Shown here piece after piece: positions 16,033-33,700 of a stretch of DNA of 64,000 nucleotides (the stretch's first letter is position 1; every line of letters starts with the position of its first letter). Location of the stretch: positions 12,171,501-12,235,500 of the forward strand of contig CM049398.1 in assembly GCA_026929865.2 (NCBI GenBank). Direction: 5' to 3'. Made by a program: the position numbers and the translations under genes. The notes beneath the pieces are model-generated. The model was not told where the DNA came from and did not search any database. It worked only from the letters and a program-made list of their open reading frames with translations. Origin of the DNA: Hyperoplus lanceolatus. Lineage: Eukaryota > Chordata > Actinopteri > Uranoscopiformes > Ammodytidae.

Positions 16033-18739
16033 GCCAAAGTCCTTGTTTTTGCAACAAAGGAAACAAAATACATTTTTTGTAACTTTGTTGTTTCCTGTCC
16101 GTCAATTAAATATGTCGACGGTAGAGGGCGCTCAACACAACTGTAAAACAATGACATAAGCTACTGTATTAATATTGAATAGGCCTATAAAGACATTATT
16201 TTTAAAAATATGAACATGATGCAGATTTGTATTATCATCCAAACTTCAAATATTTAGGCTACTTATTATTTAACTAATTAGCCTAAATTTTTAGTTAGTT
16301 GAACAGAATGTAAATTTGCTTTAGACCTAGGCCTACTGCCAGGTTGCCCTTGAGCAGTGTTGGAAACCAATTTAAATTTTGAGTTACTGGGATTAATTGA
16401 GGCTAATATGAGGCCCATTAAGTTAGTAACATGTAAGGGCTAATGCAAATGCAATATAAAGTCTCTGTCCTTCTACCCTTTTAAAGTTTAGAATGTTCAG
16501 TTGTTGTGGACATTTTTGGAAATGCAATCTGTATTTTTATTACTAAAGTCATAATTAAGATGGTGCTTATCAGAATATTAGAAACCGGTCTGAAGTCTGC
16601 TACAAAACAACCACTAACTATGACCTCATTGATACAACACATAATTGAATGAACAACTGAACTGAATTAGATGGGTCTTCATGGCCAAGCTGTTGTATTA
16701 GATTGCATTAGATTGGGGACAAAGGTAGCCTATACTTGTAAAAGTGGCCTGTGAGTATGAGAGAGTTTGTGGATCACTGTAATGTTCTTTATGTCCATAT
16801 AGTTTTAGATATGTTAGCCTGTGACTCCTCACAAATAAACATTGTTTGGATGTGTGTCTCCATGCCACGTTTTAGATGTCTGAGATGTTAGCAGTTCCAC
16901 TTTTTGTCCAATATTTCACACAAAAAATCAGGAGATTTGAGAAATGTAAAAACAAATAAAATAAATTGTATTAAAAATACATATAGGAAAACCTCTCTTC
17001 GCTCCCATTGTCATCATAAAACCCCTCAGGTTTATCTTTTTACCCTTTGGAGCAGGGGACCCTCAGGTTGGGAAACAAGGCACTAAACTAAGTGTATAAA
17101 GAAGTGGTGTAGTCATCAAGATCAGTTTTGGTCCCGAGACTGGCTTGGTCTCCCTCTTAAAGGAAGAGGCCTTGGATATTATTTTAAGGCCTGCCTTAAC
17201 AACTGCCAAGGATTTGACCAAATTGCCTATATGCATGATTACCGGTACTTGTAACGGATTATTACACATTGACTTTTACTTCAGTACAGGATATGAAAGC
17301 ATTACCAGGCATCTCTCCTGTGTGAATGTGGCTACATGAATGTGAAACAGAGGAAACAAATACATAAAACCTTCCTTCATAAGTAGAGTCAGATTATAAA
17401 AAAACATACATCAACAACCCTGTGATTTTTAAATACCCTTTTTAATTCATTGCAACACTCAACCATCCAAACATGGGGCTCCTAAAAAAAACAAATGTCA
17501 CTTTAACACAAGAGACATCATTGTGGTCATGGTCTCAGAAATCTCATTACTTGGCCAAGCTTTAACAACAGCATACAGATATCATTCTACATTATAACTA
17601 TACACCCCCTATAGGGAGGCTACATTAAATTTATATACTTTGTTTTGAAAAAGGCACTGTGGGAAAGGCACTGAAGCACAGATCAGACACGTCCAAACTC
17701 TTACCGTGTCTGTTTTGACTTGCGTGGCGTGGGCTGACATAGTAAATGAAATGTACTGATCTTTTTTTTTTTATACCGTCATCACGAATGATACATGGGA
17801 TTATTAGGATTATCATATAAAGTCCATGTGTGTGAGCATATGGTATATGACCCACATCTGGCACAGTTAAGGTAAAGCTGTGGTTAATTATTTTTGCCCC
17901 TGATGAGTCCCAGACCTGGTCCATAACATAAACACCACACATATGGGCCATATGCTAGGCCGTCATTCAAGGCCAAGCGAACTACAAATGTGGGCCACAT
18001 AAGGTCCATAAATTCAATGCTATCTGGGCGTTTGGCGTTTACTTGTATTACAATTTGAAATATACCAAAAAGGAATGCACATTTTGACAAAATTATAGGA
18101 AGGTCTTCATTCAATATCCTAATAAAAAAAATCTGTAAAAGTATTACACATTATACTGTGGGGCTTACTCTTCCATTACTCCACATCAACTCTAACTACT
18201 TACGACACAACATCAGAACTGATTGTGCTGCCTGCTTATTGTGAAAGGTTTCTCACTTGCAAGATGAGCTCAGTTATCACTGTTAGATGCCAGGAAGATC
18301 AAGCTTCAGCCCGGTATAGGTCCAACACCAACAGATTTAATATGAGAGCCATAAAGTGTGCTAAAGTCCTGCCTGTTACCAGATGAAGTGGAGCTTGTGT
18401 TTTATGATACAGTTCAGTCACAGCTCAACATCCCTTCAGCCACAAATGGCGTCATGGAGAGAGAGGTAGAAAGAGGCCGAATTGTATAAGCTATGTATGT
18501 ATGCTGATAAAATGCTAAATCCAATGTCAGAAAATCGTAGACCAAGAAAGGGGGAAACACAGTGCTCCCCAGACAAATGTTATAGATATGGCAACGTACA
18601 GCTGTCAGCTAAGACTGTTAGCAACTTCTAAAATCCAATTTTAAATGTATGTGTTGAACTATTTATCACACATGTTTTTTTTGTATATATTTATCACAAT
18701 AGGAATAATTTTTGGATTGCGTTTATCCTCTTTCTTACT

Positions 18740-18995
18740 GAGCTTTTGATGAGAAGATTGATACAACCTTTGTACACAGCCAGCTAGCTTGGTGTAGCAA
18801 AAACAACTGTAAACAAGAAGAAACTTGTAGCCTTACTTTATTCACCCTGTTAATAAAACGTTTGGTTTCCTAATTGTTGGTTCACCTGTTTCCAGGCTCT
18901 CTGCTAAGCTAAGCTAACCGACTGCTGGCTGTATATTAATATATTCATATGAACAGTACAGACACAAGATTGGTATCGATCTTCTCATCTAAGTC
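18740..18995. mobile_element. Palindromic MITE-like repeat (teleost type)
   Basis: GATGAGAAGATTGATAC at about 18748 and its inverse GTATCGATCTTCTCATC at about 18973 bound the element. Inside are an ACAGCCAGCTAGCTT block and its inverse with TAAGCTAAGCTAACCG. These words are typical of a repeat found in very many teleost genomes. A second copy lies at 59255-59640. Confidence 0.65.
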
Positions 18996-19327
18996 ATCTT
19001 GTAAAGTAATATCTTTTTTTAATTCCTTTAAGGTTACTTTAAAATGTAAACCTATTTTAAACATGCTTAAACTAACATCTCAAGCGTTTGAGAAATGTTA
19101 CCAGAATTCTGGCCAAATTCCTGTCTTTCCAACATTTCTTAAATGCAGCATTTGAACAAAGCCACACAGGTTAGGTTTTGGGGGAGTTTGTTCTTTGGCA
19201 GCGAGACACAACAAGGCAACATTTAGTGGTGAGCAATGGTGTCAGTTGGGTTTTGACAAAAAGACAAAATGTGTGAACTCTCACCCTAAATATAAAACAC
19301 AAACATAGTTCGGTAAACCTTCCCAAA

Positions 19328-23588
<4,261 letters not shown>

Positions 23589-24282
23589 CCTCGCTTCCCC
23601 ACCCCGACTTCTCCTTCTGTCTCTGGGCGCTTGTTCTTATCTATGTAGCTATACCTCCCTCCGTCCTTTCCCGTGATTCACACTCTAGTCAACGTTTCCT
23701 CGGCCCTGTGATGGTGACAGATACGCACGGTATGCAATGGGAGTGTTCTTCCTTGTGCAAAGAGATGATCATCTGCTTGTTTGTAGATATTTGTATCTCC
23801 ACAAAACTGATGTCCGACTGATTCTTCAGTTTTTATCTTCACTTTTTCAGCGTTCCGAGCCTGAAGAGAAAGGCTAGGAGGGGATTCTCGAAACAGCTCA
23901 TTCCAAACACGACTAGGTGTGTCTTCATGAGGCGCCTTGTAATGTTTGGTGCCACTGCTGCTCTCGGCGCGCTTGTGTGTGCATATTGAAGTGGGAGTGG
24001 TGGAGAGGGAGCGTAGGCGGTGCTGCTTCGGCTGCTCCCTTTAACCATGGAAACAAAGAGGGGAAGAGACAAGGGATCGTATTACGAAAGGAGAAACTGG
24101 GTGCCAAACAAAGTTTTGAGTGTTCATGTCGAGAAAAAGCTGTAGGCATATAATCAGCTGAATTGTAAACTTAAAAAAAAAGATTGCCAGCAACACGCCT
24201 TCAAGTGCGCACGTGACGCACTGTGCCTAAACGTTTCCTCTTTCTACCTCGTGCAGTTAATCAACTCATACTAATACCATTC

Positions 24283-25247
24283 AACGTGCGAACACACTGC
24301 ACTCCGCGGCGCGGCGCCGCGCGAATCGGTTCCGCGCCGCGTGACGTGATCATATTGGGTCATATTTTGTCCGCCGTCCGACTAGAGTAGCCTTGGATAC
24401 GCTGGTGCAAACGGTGCTAACCGGTGCTGAGGGGACCAGTCTGCTGTGCTGATGGTGCTTTACCCATGCTAACCGGTGCTAACTTGGTTCATAAAGCAAA
24501 ACTGATAGCTGTACACAGCAAGCAACAGACACATAGGCTATTCACAGAACTTATGGGAGCAAACTGTGACTATTATGTTTTCATCCATCTAAGCCGTGTA
24601 GGCTACTGGTGGTGGTGACAAGAGTGTAGCAGACGTTAGAAAAGCCGCCCGGCAAACACACATTTTTCACCAGCCAAAGAGGCGTAATACCTTACTCGCC
24701 TAAGAGTTTTTACTTTGATATACTATCTATGATAGTTCCCGCATTTGGCGAGTGTTAATGTAGAGCCCTCTAAGCAGTGTTGTGCATCGCTCCTCCTTGT
24801 CTAAATGAGACAGTAGCCTATCTCATCAACCTAGACTTGTAATTATCTTCGCACGTAGGGCCTAATACATTTTAATAGCAAATGCGATTAAAACTGTGGC
24901 ACTGTATGTTTACTTGTTTGAACCCCACCGGTTAAAAACAGCAATGCAAACGGAAATGATGTGCGTGTTGATTTAAATACAGCGCGGGTAAATGGAATCG
25001 GATCACAAGTAGACACAGAAGTCACATTTGAAAATACAAGTGGGAACACAGGGACTGAGAGTTGTCCACTTGTAACCAGATTCAAAAAGTCAGATGTTAA
25101 TACCAGGTGGAAACAGGGTCTTAATTTCCTCTGTCCGTGTCCCGAAGCGAGTGATCGCCCATTATCGCCGCGCTGCGCGAAATACATTGACTTTGTATGT
25201 AAACTCGCCGCGCGGCGGAGTGCTGTGTGTTCGCACCTTGAGAATGA
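24283..25247. mobile_element. Non-autonomous DNA transposon with GC-rich inverted ends
   Basis: The left end reads GTGCGAACACACTGCACTCC then GCGGCGCGGCG. The right end is its near-exact inverse (GGAGTGCTGTGTGTTCGCAC at about 25217-25236). CATT also flanks both ends in inverted orientation. No transposase or clear target duplication was found, so the superfamily is open. Confidence 0.7.
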
Positions 25248-28200
25248 GGGCGTGTGTATTATAGCTTATAAAGTTATAGGCTACACTGTAGTGCCATTGT
25301 CCACATTTGTGCGTTTTGGTATTTGGACAAGATAATCCTTAAGTATCAAAATAAAAGTACCCAATTAGCAGAATTGCCCCTCCCAGAGTTTTACACTATA
25401 CATACATTATATTTTCAATCTAATAATATGAGTTTGCATAAAGGCCTCCCTACTGTTTTTGCTAATTTCTTGTTGACAAATGTCACTATGTTAGGCCCTC
25501 CTCAATAAAATTCATAAACTTACTGCAACTGGAATAGTGACTGATTTCACAAACATACCATACATCACCATGTTTATGCTGATGATATACACAAGTAAAT
25601 GTCCCCCCATGGTGCAGATACTCTGGTGATTGTCAGAAACTGCTGCTGCACTGCTGACTTTCTGATCCTTTTTTGGCAGAAAAAGTGGCCAGGGTGTTTC
25701 CTTCAGCGGAGGACAATAGCTGCATTTATTCTGATGAGATCTTGAGGAAATGTATTTATCCCCTCTGACTGATTGCAATTATCCTTGTTTGTACAAGGCC
25801 ACCAATCAATTGGTTGCACTCAGCCCATTGAAACTCAAGCTGCTTGGATATTAACTTAAAAAAAGGTCATTATAAAGCTTGATATACTTGTTCCTATTGT
25901 ATATACTCTAATTTGTTTTTAATTCATCCCATTCCTTTTTAAATGTCCAAGGTGATATTAAAAGAAAGGATGGGGAAGGTCATAGAGATATTGGCTTCAA
26001 TACATGATGAGACACATACTGATTTTATTTAGGTAAATTGATTACCATGCCATTGGTAAGTGCTGTTAATATAAATATAGATTTGATTGATAATTTAACT
26101 CTAAACATCTTTGTTATGTTCTGATATGAGCACAACAGTATGTGTAGGTCTGGTATGTTAAACAAGCAGCCGAACAGTGATGCCCTTCTTCCCTTGGCCA
26201 TAACTCTTTCCATAAACACAGCGTTGCTCTCATCCCCCATAGCTGGCCTCTCCCCAGCCCGTTGGGGGGGGGGGGGAGGAAGTGAGCTGAGAGAAACCAA
26301 TCAGCAAAGACCCCTTCACACTTATATAAACTATCACCAGAAGCAGCACCACAGCTGTGTATGTGAAACTTGAAACCCACTCAGGAGGAGGGCAATTCTT
26401 TAAAACTAAAATATTTTCAGTTTATCTACAACTTGGCTTTTTCTGTATGTTTTTTTAGCTCATTCTTATTCCTTGTGAAGTGCTCATGTTCCTTTTAAAT
26501 CTATCGTGTATAGGCCATGCATGTGTGTGTGTCCTCTTTCCTTTGAAATTGAATATCTTTAGATCACATACTTCCTCACATCTGTTCCACATTTACTCAT
26601 TGAGTTTATGTACTAAAACAAAGAACAGATAAATAAAATAAAAAAAACTATATATACTGACTTAAAATGAGAAAGGACAGTATATGTTATGGCGTTATAC
26701 AACTGAAATTACTTGAGTCAAATTAACTTTGAATGAAGTCCAGCTCTTCTGCAGAAAACATCTTTGTTGCATTATGGTCGCTAAATTCCCATTATGCCTT
26801 CTTCATTTTATGAAAGCAGCCAGGCACAGTATATTTTTGGGGCACAAACATTGACAATGTACATTGTTTTAATGCTATTGACTTATACCATAACAACATG
26901 TGCTTTATATATTTACTGTTAGGGAGTAGTTAGCAGTGGGATTCTTGCCATGGACCCCTTGTGATACATGCCTCCACTCCTCTCCTCCCCTCTTATTTCC
27001 TGTTTCCTGTCAACTCTCACCTCAACCTCTTCTTTTAGACAAATGCAAATATATCTTAAAGAAGCTTCATAAAGAGGAGTCTGCTCTCAATAAGAAGAGT
27101 TACAACAGCATGCATACAGGGTATAGGCTACAGTTGTATACATCACCATCAGATGGCAGCAAAACCTTATGTGAAATAAGAAGCCTCTGTGACCGACGGA
27201 TTCTACTTTAACTTTTCCTGGAAACCACTTGGGGGCATCTCTCTCCAACTAACCACCCAGAAGACCCACCAGATGTGCTGGACAATTCCCATTTGATTAT
27301 AATAATAAAAATGCATTGCTTTTCATGTCAAGTTCCACAGCTCTCTAGTAATAATTAAAAATTAATGTAATTACAAGTTTATTGTATGTACTGTATATGT
27401 CTGAGAGGGAGAGATAAAGAAAAGGCAGAAAGAAGACTGAATGTGTGAATGTTATTAACAATTTCGATAGGTGTTATGCTCCTTTAAACGTCAACCCTGA
27501 AACATGAACCTTATAATTGATCTACTTGTATCCATTGAGCACAGGCTCTATGTAACAAGGCTGCGGTTAGAGAGGGAACTGAAACTCAATACAGGTTGTT
27601 TGTGCTTCCTGGTTGGTTGGGTTCACCAGGTTTATTTTGTTGTTGGTTGTGATGGCTATGAGACTGAGGCCTTTGCGCTTAGTTTTATCAGAGACAAACA
27701 TATTGCCTGACAAAAAATGTCTGACATTCATACTATAAAAGGGCCTGCTGCTGCTGTTGTTGTTGTTGCACCAAGGCCACAGCAAACACTGAAGACTGTG
27801 TCTCCCAATATCATGAGACATGTTTCAGATGAAAGTTTTTTTGCCCAGTTAAGCACTGAGCCATATTGATCTTGGAGGTGATCTCTTGGAGGCCTGTTGA
27901 GAAACTGTTACTGTGGGGAACATCTAGCAGTGAATTGATTTTCAGCGAGTGCATCGTAAATAGCCCAACAAAAATAGGTTGTGTTGGTTAGTAGAAGATT
28001 TAGTTTCAGTTTGTGGCAGTAAAATGGCCCCTTTCTATTGAACATTAGGTTCTAAAAAGGAATAATTAATGAATAGATTAATCTATTGCCATTATTATGC
28101 CATACTACATTCAATACCCACTATTGAGCCTGTTTTAAGTGACATAAGTGCTATAGTGAGCATGCTTGATTACTTAAAAAATGGTTATACAGTAGAGAAA

Positions 28201-29088
28201 ACATATCAATTAATTTTGTATACAATTGTAGGCCTATTTACCTTTCTTTAGCACTGTCTGTCTAGCAGTCTAAGTGGGGTTTATTTATCAAGTACTTATC
28301 GAAATAAACAATCACATGGAGCTTTAAACAGATAGGCCTAATTATGCTTTTGACAGTTTCATAAGGCCCTTCTCACAGGAGACATTTGTGTTGTTGTAAT
28401 CATTTATACCACCTCTGCTCGTCCTGTTGTGAAATGTCACAGTGTCTTGTGTCTGATAATAGAGGTGATAGAAGGAGGTGAAAGCATTACAGTGATGAAA
28501 CCAACCACCTCACCCACAGCTTCCTGTCAGGCCGTGAGATCTCCAAAGATGCATGGGTTCATACCTGGGGCTTAGCATCAGTTTCACTATCTTTCACACA
28601 GCATTCCTGGACACTGACTGGTTCTTCTTGTGACGATATCCTGCTGACAGAAGACAGGCCAAATATGTCACTAAGCTGGTCCGACGAGTGGCAAGGCTCC
28701 TTCAGGTGCGCCTTTGTTAAGACATTATATCCTTGGGAAATAGTTAACTATTGTTTGTTTAACCACCTACACACCAATCTTCCCTCTACCTAACTTGAAT
28801 TAAAAAAAAAAAATCAAATTGCCGGGAAAAGGTTCAATTACATGAAGATCACTGTTTGTGGTGATATATCATTATTCCAGATTGATGGTAATGGTGGAGG
28901 TAGGTAGGCCTATGTACTTCAGCACATCACAGAGAAGGCTTTGTCACAGCACAAAGCTTTTATTATCCCTGTCGCAGCGGAGCCTCCTTCCTGCTTATCT
29001 CAGACAGGAAGAAGGCGCTTCATAATCACCAGGCGTCTGTGTAGGCCTATACAAGTCCAATGCTCAAGACGCTAATCAGATCTGACTC

Positions 29089-29142
29089 ACTGTCTCTGTC
29101 ACTGCATCACTGTCTCTGTCACTGCATCACTGTCTCTGTTTC
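29089..29142. repeat. 20-bp tandem repeat, about 2.7 copies
   Basis: Unit TCACTGTCTCTGTCACTGCA repeats with a divergent last copy. It lies about 520 bases upstream of the nek8 start codon. Confidence 0.75.
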
Positions 29143-29666
29143 AGATATCACTTCATTTTATTTGGTTCCTGGATTTTTAGACAACACTGTAGGCCTACCT
29201 AGGCTACTGCACTTTTCCAGTATGAATAAAATCGAATTAATTCATTTTTCAACCTAAAATACTGAGGCTAATTCTCCAGCAAGTAGGCTATATGGGTTGG
29301 AAACTACCACGTCTCATCATTGTATAGCCTATAGCCTACTATCTGTGGTCTGATTACAGACTTCAAATCTTACATTAAAATGTTTCTGATTATTGTGTAG
29401 GCCTATACACATTTCCAATACCTCCATCTAACACCATTGTAGGCTATAATACGTTTAGTCCACAGACCACTTTCTCTTTATTTTATTTTTTCAGTAGGCC
29501 TACTTTAAAGCTTAAATGTTAACCCATTATTTACTATCTATGATATATAAAAGTAGTTTGGCATAATGGCAGGATACTTTCGCCTTCGAAAGTTTTGTCC
29601 CTCGCCCCTCCCTGTAGTCCTGGGGAAGAGGTTGCCTGGAGACGTCGGAAGCGTTTTTGAGCAGCG

Positions 29667-30651
29667 ATGGAGAAGTACGAGAAAATCAAAGTTGTCGGAC
29701 GAGGAGCTTTTGGGTAAACTTTTACTACACTTCTTTAGACGCCTTCTCATTCCTGTTTTTGTTTGAAAATACGTCATTGTCAGGTTCGAACTAGAAACTA
29801 GTAACAAAGTCCGTTATGCCCCTAAAAATGTATCAAATGTGCTCCGCCCTCAAAGCAAAACATGTCAAAAAGTTACATTATTATTAACAAGGTTACTTAA
29901 AATGCATATAGGCCTACATGCTGTGTGTCTTATGTCAAAGCCTCTCTTGGTTTCATGTTAGGTTTGTGTAGCTTTTTCTACTTCAAAAGTTTTTAATTTA
30001 TTTATTTAGACGTTTTCGCTAGGCTAGTTATAAGGCTAGTTAGGCCTATTGGATCCACATCACTTTGAATTTCAAGTGTTTAGGCCTATACTTCCCATTT
30101 GAAAGACTAAAAGCTGTTTAGTAAAGATATGGAGTTGCTAGGAAATATCTGCAATTTGAGACATGAAATTAATCGAAAACAATATGCTGCAGCTGGAATA
30201 ATCCTGATCCTTGGCAGAACTATGATCATCTTATAAAGTATTTCAAACTATTTAAAAATGTAATATTCAGCAGAGTCATTCAGGTATAGTCAGGTATGTC
30301 CTGTGCAGCACACTTTTACATTTTCAAAGTGCTACTTTATTTGAGATAAGCACTGTATAACACCAGGGTTGGTATTTTTGTACTTTAACTAACAATAACA
30401 ATAACAGCTTGCATAATCTATGTATTTATTGCTACACACTCCATTTCTTAAACAAGGTCAAATATAAATTAATAGCTGTTGCTAACATCTGCTGCTGCTT
30501 CTTTTTTTTAAATGTATTTATAAATATAAATCTGTATTTTACTTTTTTACCATGTCTATTGATGCATTTTAGCTTGTGTTACTTGTTTTGTGTCATGTAC
30601 TACAGCTGCTGGATTTCCCTGAAGGAACACTCCCAAGGGATCAATAAAGTG

Positions 30652-30726
<75 letters not shown>

Positions 30727-33700
30727 GCACAACTTGATCATTTTAAAGGGAGTTACACCATTTACTCTATTTACTTCTAACATACAGTAGCTTATGAGTT
30801 TATATGACCCGATGTGACAAAAAAGTTGTTGGTTATTTTCACAAGATATTGGCTTGTCTTAACTTACAGAGAAAAAAAGTATTTGTATGTACATCTTTGA
30901 TTTGCTAGAAGGAAACGCACTCTGTCCCATTTCAGAGAAGAAAATCACCATGTCCTTTCACATTCTTCTTTTATAAGTGTTCCACACAACCAGCTGTGTA
31001 TAGATGTGTTAGGTTATATAAAATGTACTAAAGGAAAGCAACAAAAATATAGCATGATGATAGCAAGCACCTCTGTGTTATTTAATGTGTATTCTTTGAT
31101 ATTGCATTGCAAATGAGAAAGCATAAGTAAAGGGCACAAGTACTCATCAACTTGTCTATGCATCCTCTACCTTGTTTGCCTATAGTAAACCTGGACTTTC
31201 AGAGCTCCAGATCTGAACTACCATACTGTAGAGCGTACATCATGCCATAGTTTTTATGGGAAAAGAAAACATACATCTAACTTTTTCTTCATTGTCCTCC
31301 CCTGTCAGTATCGTCCACCTATGCCGCCGGCGCGGCGATGGCGCCTTTGTCATCCTGAAGGAAATCCCAGTGGAGCAGATGTCACGAGATGAACGCCTGT
31401 CCGCTCAGAACGAGTGTCAGGTCCTGAAACTGCTCAACCATCCAAACATCATAGAGTACTATGAGAACTTCCTGGAAGACAAGGCCCTCATGATAGCTAT
31501 GGAGTATGCACCAGGTAAGAGGACTGTTATATCTTATTACATGACCTCCTTTTGTTCATTGTCTAACGTTTCACTTTTCCCATGGTTTAGTGCTTTAGGG
31601 CTCCATACCTTTTCTCGTTCCCTTGTCACGCCTTGGAAGGCCAAATGAGAACTTTTAGCCATCAGTATGTGTGGGGGTGTTATGAGACTCATCGTGATCA
31701 GTTATCTATTAGTTACTTTAAAGGATATAATGTAAAAAAGTTAGATCGGCACAAACCAGAAACAGTATTTTAAACATGAAACTTTTGGTTCCCTAAGCTC
31801 TGCATCCCTATGGTTTGTTATGTTGCTGAATTTGCAGTTGGAACCTCCACAGTCACTTATATGACTGATATATTAATATTTGTTTGATATAAGAAAGTGT
31901 TACAAATGTATTATGTATTGAAGTCCCATAACAACTTAAAATTGTTCCATTTTTCTCTTGTTGCTTTGTTTGAATGATTTGTCATTTTCGTTATTATTAA
32001 CCCTAACCCCTTCGCAGTTTTTTAGTTTGGTGTGATTTACCTTCTTTTTTCTACCTCTGAATCTAATTAAACTGAACTAAAATGGATAAAAGCTATATAA
32101 AAACCAAATTACATTTCACATGACGAAGCTGGCTTTGCTGAAATGGTTTTAAACCTTTTCCTGACATCAAAGCAAATCACTGACGGAGGGCGAAGAGTTT
32201 TGTTTAAGTTTAAGGTCTGACCTTGAGGCGGGATTTGCTCATTAGCTTGAGAATCAAAGAATAATAATTCTGAAGACACTAGATTAGACATTTTTGTAGA
32301 TTTCCATTTTACCTTTCTTGTCATCATTAACATTACCCAGCACAAGCCCCTGCTGTGTTCTTACAGCCTGTTAAATCCACTGCTTATTGGCTTTGATGTC
32401 ATCATCTCAATGCTTTTCACTCAACCCACTTACTAGATTGAATGTTATTATAGTTGTAATGAAGAGAAATATTCCTTTTCTCATTATGCAGGTGGAACAC
32501 TGGCTGATTACATACAGAAGCGCTGTAACTCTCTGCTGGACGAGGAGACCATCCTTCACTTCTTTGTGCAGATCTTACTTGCCCTGTATCATGTCCACAA
32601 CAAACTCATCTTGCACAGAGACCTTAAGACGCAGAATATCCTCCTCGACAAGCACCAGATGATTGTCAAAATTGGTGATTTCGGCATCTCCAAAATCCTT
32701 GTCAGCAAGAGCAAAGCTTACACGGTGAGTTGATTTGCCTTTTTGCTGTGGAGCTCTAACTACTTCTGCAAAAAACACATCCTGATATGTTAAATCCTGA
32801 AAAGTGCTAGCATACATCAATGCCTCCTTTTTCTTGGCTCTGCAGGTGGTTGGAACTCCATGCTACATCTCTCCAGAGCTGTGTGAGGGGAAGCCGTATA
32901 ACCAGAAGAGTGACATCTGGGCTTTGGGCTGCGTGCTCTACGAGCTGGCCAGTCTGAAGAGAGCCTTCGAGGCTGCTGTATGTAAAACATTTCCCTTACA
33001 AAAATGGCTACATCCATGGCTGTCCAGGGCATCCATGTTAGCTTTTTAGTTATCATCTCTCTTATTCATTTTGTAATGCTGAAAATATTTTTGTGTAAAA
33101 AGGCAATTAAACAATCGTAACAACCATCAACTTTACATTATGTACACCATGGGAGATGGATACTTAAAATATCCCAGAATATTTCAAATGCAGACTTCGG
33201 GTTTTCCCATGTTGAAGTCTTGAGTGGATTTGTGGGGCTTCTAATTTGAACATAAATCTATTATTCACAAGATTTCACATACATTTTTCCTTGTACTGGA
33301 ATCTGTCTTCACTACCAATTCTGTGTGAAAATATGAAAAAAGATTAATGTCTTTTGGCTGGGATTTTCATACATATTCACAGTACATTTTGTGACCCTCT
33401 TTGCTTTCGCTTTCAGAATCTACCCGCCCTCGTCCTGAAGATCATGAGTGGGACGTTTGCTCCAATTTCAGACCGGTACAGCCCCGAGCTGCGACAGCTC
33501 ATTCTCCACATGCTCAATCTGGATCCATCCAAACGGCCTCAACTCAATGAAATAATGGCTCTTCCCATATGCATCAGGCCCCTGCTCAACCTATACACGG
33601 ATATAGGCAATGTCAAAATGCGCAGGTAGTGCCTTATTGACTCCAGATACATCTTAAAAAACATTATTTTAATTATATCTTCTTCTTTAGATATGAAAAA

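Larger units (their letters stand above)
14292..19327. other. Intergenic region between rab34 and tlcd1
   Basis: About 5 kb of AT-rich sequence. It holds the candidate rab34 leader exon, a GT repeat at 15965-16030, a repeat fragment near 16985-17090 and an inverted-repeat element at 18740-18995. I looked for rpl23a, which lies here in human as I recall, and found no trace. The tlcd1 3' UTR should occupy the last part. Confidence 0.55.
23589..29666. other. Head-to-head intergenic region of tlcd1 and nek8
   Basis: The GC-rich part at 23589-24070 likely holds the tlcd1 promoter, and 29575-29666 the nek8 leader. Between them are an inverted-repeat element at 24283-25247, a G run at 26265-26276 and a short tandem array at 29089-29142 (20-bp period, under 3 copies). 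No coding exon is recognised. Confidence 0.55.

Noticed and set aside
16985..17090. Fragment CAGGGGACCCTCAGGTTGGG as a repeat feature
   Set aside because: It resembles the inverse of a common teleost AACCTGAGGGTC repeat, but it is too short and degraded to annotate with confidence.
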